Positions 6,798-10,318 of a DNA stretch of 10,318 nt are shown here, piece after piece. Source of the stretch: Candidatus Poribacteria bacterium (lineage in GTDB: Bacteria; Poribacteria; WGA-4E; GCA-2687025); NCBI GenBank assembly GCA_002687025.1, contig NYZG01000161.1, positions 1 to 10,318 on the forward strand. The letters run 5' to 3'. Numbering within the stretch: position 1 is the stretch's first letter; every line of letters starts with the position of its first letter. A program made the position numbers and the translations under genes. The notes under the pieces are model-generated. The model had not been told where the DNA came from. It saw only the letters and a list, made by a program, of their open reading frames with translations, and did not search any database.

Positions 6798-6846
6798 TGA
6801 GGTGCAGCGTGTGGCGCGTGCGTCGCGAGAACCCCGGGAGACATCC

Positions 6847-7233
6847 ATGATCTTCGTGCCGCCCAACCGCAACAGCGACGGCGAGAAGCCCATGGGGCCG
6901 ATGCTGTTCGTCCTGTTGATCGGCGCCGTGTTCGCCGGCTCCGTGGTCTATCGTAAATTCGGCGGGGAGCTCGATTTCGAAGGCTTCAGCCCGATGGCCG
7001 CGATGTGGGGCGTGGCGGCATTGGGGGTGCTCATCGCCGTCATCGCCGGCGTGGTGGCGCTACGACAGAACGCATCCCGCGACGCGGAACCCTCCGTCGA
7101 CGACCGCCTGACGAACATAGAGCAGCAGATCGGACGACTCCGCGAGGCGATGGACGCAGAGCTCGACGCCATGTCCACCAAGGTCGACGACGCGGCGCGA
7201 ACCATCGCCGCCCGGGGAGAGCGTCGTAGCTAG
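6847..7233 (+). CDS. small two-pass membrane protein with C-terminal coiled coil
   Basis: It has 128 residues. The frame is open far upstream, but the part before 6847 belongs to pseudogene debris. GGGAG six bases before this ATG, together with the promoter at 6769-6797, sets the start. Two hydrophobic helices lie at about 19-35 (MLFVLLIGAVFAGSVVY) and 49-72 (PMAAMWGVAALGVLIAVIAG). A charged tail from 84 to 122 has heptad-like spacing (VDDRLTNIEQQIGRLREAMD) and should form a coiled coil. The second helix and tail recall small envelope or scaffold proteins with a cytosolic coiled coil, but I know no named family. The next gene starts 27 bases after the stop on the same strand with its own Shine-Dalgarno, so the two are probably co-transcribed. 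Function unknown. Confidence 0.75.
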   Translation: MIFVPPNRNSDGEKPMGPMLFVLLIGAVFAGSVVYRKFGGELDFEGFSPMAAMWGVAALGVLIAVIAGVVALRQNASRDAEPSVDDRLTNIEQQIGRLREAMDAELDAMSTKVDDAARTIAARGERRS

Positions 7234-7260
7234 CCCCGACGTCGTCGCCAAGGGATACGT

Positions 7261-7587
7261 ATGCCGATCTTAGAACTGGGTCTGATACTGTCCAACACCG
7301 TCGTGCCCGCGGTCAGCGGCCTGGTCGCCGCGGCCGTCACCAAGGCAAACGGGATCAACGCCATGGGACCCGTCGCCTGGGTGGACGCAGACGACTTCCT
7401 GCGCAGCCTCAGACGCGCGGAGGCCCCACTCGTGTTCCACTCTCAAAGGGGGAGAGCCGAGATCCGGCACGAATACCTGGGAAGCTGCCGCGGCCTGCTC
7501 CTGTACACGAAATCCGACCTACCGCTGCACCTGCCGGCTGACTGCGAGACTGTGCGGGTGAAGAGCATCTGGCGACGGCGCGTGTAG
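7261..7587 (+). CDS. 108-residue conserved-looking protein of unknown function
   Basis: It starts at ATG 7261 with AAGGGA five bases upstream and stops at TAG 7585-7587. The N-terminus has a moderately hydrophobic stretch (LGLILSNTVVPAVSGLVAAA, residues 6-25) that could be a single membrane anchor. The rest is a small soluble domain: APLVFHSQRG, then EYLGSCRGLLLYTKSDLPLH (71-90), LPADCETVRVKSIW and a basic end. The middle and last blocks ('YLxSYKGLxFYTKSxxPLxLPxxxExIxxKKIW') match my memory of a family of short uncharacterised bacterial proteins, but I cannot name it. It follows 6847-7233 after 27 bases and is probably in the same operon. A hairpin lies 43 bases downstream. Confidence 0.72.
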   Translation: MPILELGLILSNTVVPAVSGLVAAAVTKANGINAMGPVAWVDADDFLRSLRRAEAPLVFHSQRGRAEIRHEYLGSCRGLLLYTKSDLPLHLPADCETVRVKSIWRRRV

Positions 7588-7630
7588 GGTCGGCGGGGAA
7601 TGAGCCACCCGTGACCCGGCGGGAGACGGC

Positions 7631-7656
7631 GGGGCGCCCGCGAACATGAGCGCCCC
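7631..7656. terminator. hairpin between convergent genes
   Basis: GGGGCGC (7631-7637) pairs with GCGCCCC (7650-7656) around a 12-base loop. It sits between the stop of the + gene at 7587 and the stop of the - gene at 7678, 21 bases from the latter, so it could serve both strands. No T-run flanks it on either side. Confidence 0.4.
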
Positions 7657-7677
7657 TCGGTGTTCAGGCGTCGGACA

Positions 7678-8697
7678 TCACTCGACGGCGGGCGCGTCGA
7701 GATGCTCCAGCAGATACGGCACGTAGTCGAGACCGGCGCCGTGCGTCAGCACGATGAGCGTCCGCGTGTACTCGTCGTAGGCGATCTCGGACCCGTCCGG
7801 CAGGAACTTGATGACGAGGTCCGCCAGATGATGCCCATCGGCGTGTTCGAGGCGGAACACTTCGAGCCGACGCTGTATCGGCTTCTGGACGCGGCGCGTC
7901 TTCCTCGTCACTTGTGCCTGCGGACGGCCGCGGTGTTTCCGCATGGCTTGGCGCGTCTCGGCGGCCATGTCTTCGAGTTGCTTCTGCGCCGCCCGCTGCT
8001 CGTCGGTCCACTCGCGGTCACCGACCTGCTGCCTCAGATGCTCCATGCGCATCTCGATGCCGTGCAGCCTCCCGGCGGGGTCTTCGTCGCCCCTGCCGCG
8101 TTCCAGGGCCGCGATGATCTCCCTGCGCTGTTCGTTGTACTTCTCCAGCAGCTCCCACCGGTCGGGCGTGCCCTCGGGCGAAAGGTCCTGGTCCTCCAGC
8201 TTGGCGATGGCGTGGTTGAGCTCTTCGAGGTTCCCGCGCAGGTGATCCGCGTTGCGCGGGCGTTCCTTGCCGGCCATGCCTCGCTCGATGGCGCCGACGA
8301 TCTCCGCGCGATTCACCCGGGCGCTCTCGAGCCACTCCCAGCGGTCGGGCGTGCCTTCGGGTGACAGGTCTTGGCCTTCGAGTTCCTCGATGCGCTGGTT
8401 CAGCTTCTCGAGCTTGCCGTGCAGCACCTTGAGCCGCACTTCCCTCTGCTTCGCCTTCTCCTTCTTCTCAGCCGCCATGCTGCGCAGTTCCTGGGCGCGA
8501 TGCTCGAGCTCCTGCGCCTGCTCCTTGGCCTCGGGGCCCATGTCACCTGCTCGCAGATCCTCAAGCGCCAGTTCGATCTTGTGCAGTTCCTCGGTTCGCT
8601 CGCCGTCTTCCGCCATCGCACGGACGGCAGTCAACATGAACGTGAACGTCATCAGGACGCCCAGCGAGATGGCGCCCACGGTCTTTCTGCGTGTCAT
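7678..8697 (-). CDS. exported coiled-coil protein with internal duplication and a secretin-N-like C-terminal domain
   Basis: It has 339 residues from ATG at 8695-8697. The frame is open to 8853, but this ATG gives a typical signal peptide (MTRRKTVGAISLG, hydrophobic core, AVRAMA before residue 30) and has GGCGGA upstream, so the product is probably periplasmic or surface-bound. Residues 32-105 are charged helix (EELHKIELALEDLRAG; AQELEHRAQELRSM). A helix-turn unit is duplicated with a 61-residue period: QDLSPEGTPDRWEWLES at 109-125 and QDLSPEGTPDRWELLEK at 170-186, each followed by an EI-x-AIERG-type helix. A basic linker (250-278) leads to VFRLEHADGHHLADLVIKFL (280-299), then IAYDEYTRTLIVLTH and YVPYLLEHLDAP. 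This last segment has the strand-helix-strand-strand-helix pattern of secretin N domains (PF03958 type), where 'LxHADAxxLAxxL' and 'DxRTNxLIVxG' are diagnostic. No secretin barrel follows, so it is not itself an outer-membrane secretin. Role unknown; a link to a secretion or pilus machine is a guess. Confidence 0.8.
   Translation of the reverse strand: MTRRKTVGAISLGVLMTFTFMLTAVRAMAEDGERTEELHKIELALEDLRAGDMGPEAKEQAQELEHRAQELRSMAAEKKEKAKQREVRLKVLHGKLEKLNQRIEELEGQDLSPEGTPDRWEWLESARVNRAEIVGAIERGMAGKERPRNADHLRGNLEELNHAIAKLEDQDLSPEGTPDRWELLEKYNEQRREIIAALERGRGDEDPAGRLHGIEMRMEHLRQQVGDREWTDEQRAAQKQLEDMAAETRQAMRKHRGRPQAQVTRKTRRVQKPIQRRLEVFRLEHADGHHLADLVIKFLPDGSEIAYDEYTRTLIVLTHGAGLDYVPYLLEHLDAPAVE
8152..8419 (-). 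repeat. in-gene tandem duplication, 183-base period
   Basis: Bases 8328-8419 align with 8145-8236 at a constant offset of 183 bases (61 codons). The best-conserved stretch is CGGTCGGGCGTGCC near 8342 and 8159. Identity persists in the DNA, including third positions, so the duplication inside the coiled-coil gene looks fairly recent or is being kept alike. Confidence 0.75.
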
Positions 8698-8749
8698 CCT
8701 GTCCGCCTTTCGGTTGCGGCTCCCACACTCTCGCCGCGTTAGAGCGTTG

Positions 8750-8787
8750 GACGAAGCCCGGCGCGCGTTCGTTGACCCGGCTTCGTC
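8750..8787 (-). terminator. strong hairpin after the dehydratase gene
   Basis: GACGAAGCC (8750-8758) pairs perfectly with GGCTTCGTC (8779-8787). Two more G:C pairs follow past a one-base bulge, and the loop is 15 bases. It begins 11 bases after the stop at 8799 on the minus strand, where a transcript end is expected for the PhyH-dehydratase pair. No T-run follows. It separates that pair from the coiled-coil gene at 8697. Confidence 0.55.
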
Positions 8788-8798
8788 AGCCCACGCCC

Positions 8799-9986
8799 TC
8801 AGAACGTGACCTCCTCGCGCGTCTCGATCGCGTCGTCGTCGAGTTCCATGCACAGACCGGGACCCGTCGGCACGTCGATATAGCCGTCACGCGGCTCGAT
8901 CTTGTGCGTGAGAAACACCTGGAAACGCTCGCCGTACTGGATCAGCCACTCCTGCATGGGGCATGTGGTGAGAGTCTGCGACGCGATGAACTGCGTCGAG
9001 GCGATCCCACCGTGATGCGGTATCACGGGGATCCCATACGACGACGCCAGCGCGGCGATTTTCGTGAGCTCCGTGAGACCGCCGGCCCACGTCGGGTCGG
9101 GCTGGAGGATGTCGACGGCTTCCGCGTCCAGGAGCGCCTTGATGCCCCATCGTGTGTATTCGTGCTCCCCGCCCGAGATGGACACCCCCGACACTGACCG
9201 GCGTATCTCCGCGTATTGCGGGATCATGTCCGGCATCACCGGCTCCTCGATCCACCACGGGCGGTATTCGCGCATGAGTTCCGCCATGCGCAGCGTGTAC
9301 GGCACGTCCCAACTGTTCCACGCGTCGAATATGGTCTCGATGTCGGGGCCGACGGCTTCCCGCACGGTTCGCACGAGTTCGACGTTCTTCCGCACGCCTT
9401 CTTCGCCGTCGCTCGGGCCGTTTCGGAAGAACCACTTCGTTGCCGAATAGCCCTGGGCGACGATCTCCTTGAGCCGCTCCGTGACGAGCTTCGGCTCAAT
9501 CGAATAGCCCAGCATGGAGGCGTACGTGCGGATATTCTCCCGACTCGGGCCGCCGAGGAGTTCGTACGTCGGCGCGCCAAGTAGCTTGCCCTTCAGATCC
9601 CACAGCGCGAGGTCGACGTGGCTAATCGCCATCATGGTGGGGCCTTTGCGGCCGTGGATGGCGTGCCGATACATCTTGTCCCATATCCGCTCGACGGCGT
9701 GTGGGTTCTCACCGACTACGATACGCGCGAGTTGCCTCTGCACGATGCGCGCGACATCGTCCTGCGTGGGGCCGTACATGCCGGTCACGCCCTCGTCCGT
9801 GTCGATGAGCAGGAATAGAGCGGACAGCGGATAGGGCGACTCGGCGTCCGGGCCGAACCAGCCAGGCCCTTCGTCCCGGAACTCCGGGTAGATGTCCACA
9901 GGCCGCACAAGCCGCTCCTCGCCGAGCGGCCCGTCGTAGTCCCACGATCCCGTGACGCGAAGGAAACGAACGGCGGTGATCTTCAT
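8799..9986 (-). CDS. enolase-superfamily sugar-acid dehydratase, L-rhamnonate dehydratase-like
   Basis: It has 395 residues, the usual length for the mandelate racemase/muconate lactonizing enzyme group. ATG 9984-9986 is preceded by GGAGAGG seven bases upstream. The N-terminal capping domain covers about 1-125. The barrel follows, with AISHVDLALWDLKGKLLG (120-137) and KWFF at 184-187. The Mg2+ ligands are D221 (FDAWNSWD), E247 (WWIEEP) and E274 (SGGEHEY). D297 (LQPDPTWAGGLTEL) and a histidine of VIPHHGG (H324/H325) form the acid-base dyad. GEH after the third ligand, QPD-x-x-W-x-GGLTEL and the C-terminal QVFLTHKIEPRDGYIDVPTGPG all match the rhamnonate dehydratase subgroup, which removes water from L-rhamnonate and similar aldonates to give 2-keto-3-deoxy acids. 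Substrate is inferred only. It starts 27 bases after the PhyH stop, so the two are likely one operon in the cytoplasm. Confidence 0.9.
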   Translation of the reverse strand: MKITAVRFLRVTGSWDYDGPLGEERLVRPVDIYPEFRDEGPGWFGPDAESPYPLSALFLLIDTDEGVTGMYGPTQDDVARIVQRQLARIVVGENPHAVERIWDKMYRHAIHGRKGPTMMAISHVDLALWDLKGKLLGAPTYELLGGPSRENIRTYASMLGYSIEPKLVTERLKEIVAQGYSATKWFFRNGPSDGEEGVRKNVELVRTVREAVGPDIETIFDAWNSWDVPYTLRMAELMREYRPWWIEEPVMPDMIPQYAEIRRSVSGVSISGGEHEYTRWGIKALLDAEAVDILQPDPTWAGGLTELTKIAALASSYGIPVIPHHGGIASTQFIASQTLTTCPMQEWLIQYGERFQVFLTHKIEPRDGYIDVPTGPGLCMELDDDAIETREEVTF

Positions 9987-10013
9987 ATGTCGCCCTCTCC
10001 GGGAGTGGGTCCG

Positions 10014-10318
10014 TTACGGCTGACGATCCGTGTTCACGGGCGTCTCCTCGTTGCCGACGAACCGGTCGATCTTGTTGATCGTGGCCGGCTGCGTGCGGAA
10101 ATCGGCCATCCACGGCTCGCGGAAGTACGCCTGCTTCTCGCGCGGCAGTCCCGCCAACACGGCCGGCGGGATCGTCAGACGATGCCAGTGCGTCGCCAGA
10201 TGCGCGTACGCGTGCAACACCCCGACGCGAGGCGTATCCCGCTGCCAGATAGGGCCGGCGTGGCACAGGTTCTCCGTGAAGAAGATCGCCGTGCCGGCGG
10301 GGCAGTCGTAGCTCGTGA
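10014..10318 (-). CDS. phytanoyl-CoA dioxygenase (PhyH) family protein, 5'-truncated by the window edge
   Basis: The minus frame is open from the right edge to TAA at 10014-10016, giving the last 100 residues. An internal GTG at 10218-10220 is not the start, because the coding pattern continues beyond it. The first part reads CPAGTAIFFTENLCHAGPIW, then RDTPRVGVLHAYAH. These are the end of the double-stranded beta-helix of Fe(II)/2-oxoglutarate dioxygenases of PF05721. The His of CHAG (codon 10260-10262) is the expected distal iron ligand, and the Arg of TPRVG (codon 10227-10229) is the expected 2-oxoglutarate anchor. The HxD pair would lie outside the window. The end (FREPWMADFRTQP) is typical of the many PhyH paralogs in planctomycete-, Latescibacteria- and Poribacteria-type genomes, whose substrates are mostly unknown. 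It is followed after 27 bases by the dehydratase gene, so both are probably co-transcribed. Confidence 0.85.
   Translation of the reverse strand, partial: TSYDCPAGTAIFFTENLCHAGPIWQRDTPRVGVLHAYAHLATHWHRLTIPPAVLAGLPREKQAYFREPWMADFRTQPATINKIDRFVGNEETPVNTDRQP

Noticed and set aside
6178..6846. Reading 6178-7233 as one 351-residue plus-strand gene
   Set aside because: Bases 6178-6372 are antisense to a clear glycosyltransferase end, and 6669-6731 has better membrane-protein coding in another frame. The stretch after that is low-complexity Arg/Ser. The real gene starts at 6847 with its own promoter and ribosome site.
7660..8364. 234-codon plus-strand frame opposite the coiled-coil gene
   Set aside because: It is Leu/Val/Arg-rich mirror sequence of a charged helical protein, with no ribosome site and no recognisable domain.

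Overview
The window looks like a GC-rich environmental bacterium of the Planctomycetota / Latescibacterota / Poribacteria kind. This is inferred from gene content, not from a marker gene: a 3-keto-disaccharide hydrolase (DUF1080) family protein divergent from a PSCyt2/PSD1 (DUF1549/DUF1553) protein, plus a phytanoyl-CoA dioxygenase family gene in operon with an enolase-superfamily sugar-acid dehydratase. No rRNA, tRNA, CRISPR array, transposase or integrase is visible.

Left part (1-2356): a 5'-truncated unknown gene on + (1-600), 664 bases with no convincing gene (601-1264), and a two-pass membrane protein of unknown function on - (1265-2356). Codon use here is looser than further right, with more AGA/AGG arginine codons and more A/T third positions. 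This part may be accessory DNA. The gap 2357-2546 holds nested inverted repeats, a terminator-like hairpin and a candidate promoter.

Centre (2547-5935): a DUF1080 protein (-) diverges from an 809-residue exported HEAT-repeat/PSCyt2/PSD1 protein (+). From 5936 to 6731 lies a gene graveyard. The last ~93 codons of a GT4 glycosyltransferase (-) abut the last ~115 codons of an ion-channel-like membrane protein (+), and the latter also carries a one-base frameshift. Both genes lack their front halves, so a breakpoint lies near 6373-6400.

Right part (6769-10318): a good candidate promoter precedes a two-gene + unit. It encodes a small two-pass membrane protein with a coiled-coil tail (6847-7233) and a 108-residue unknown protein (7261-7587). 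Convergent to it on - is an exported coiled-coil protein with an internal 61-residue duplication and a C-terminal domain resembling a secretin N domain (7678-8697). Upstream of that on - is a 27-base-spaced pair: an L-rhamnonate-dehydratase-like enolase-superfamily enzyme (8799-9986) and a phytanoyl-CoA dioxygenase cut by the window edge (10014-10318). A strong hairpin follows the pair.

The DUF1080, PSCyt2/PSD1, PhyH and dehydratase genes fit breakdown of sugars and sugar acids by an organism feeding on complex organic matter; this is a family-level inference. I see no clear new defence or mobile system. The least explained items are the secretin-N-like coiled-coil protein, the 6847/7261 pair, and the membrane protein at 1265-2356.
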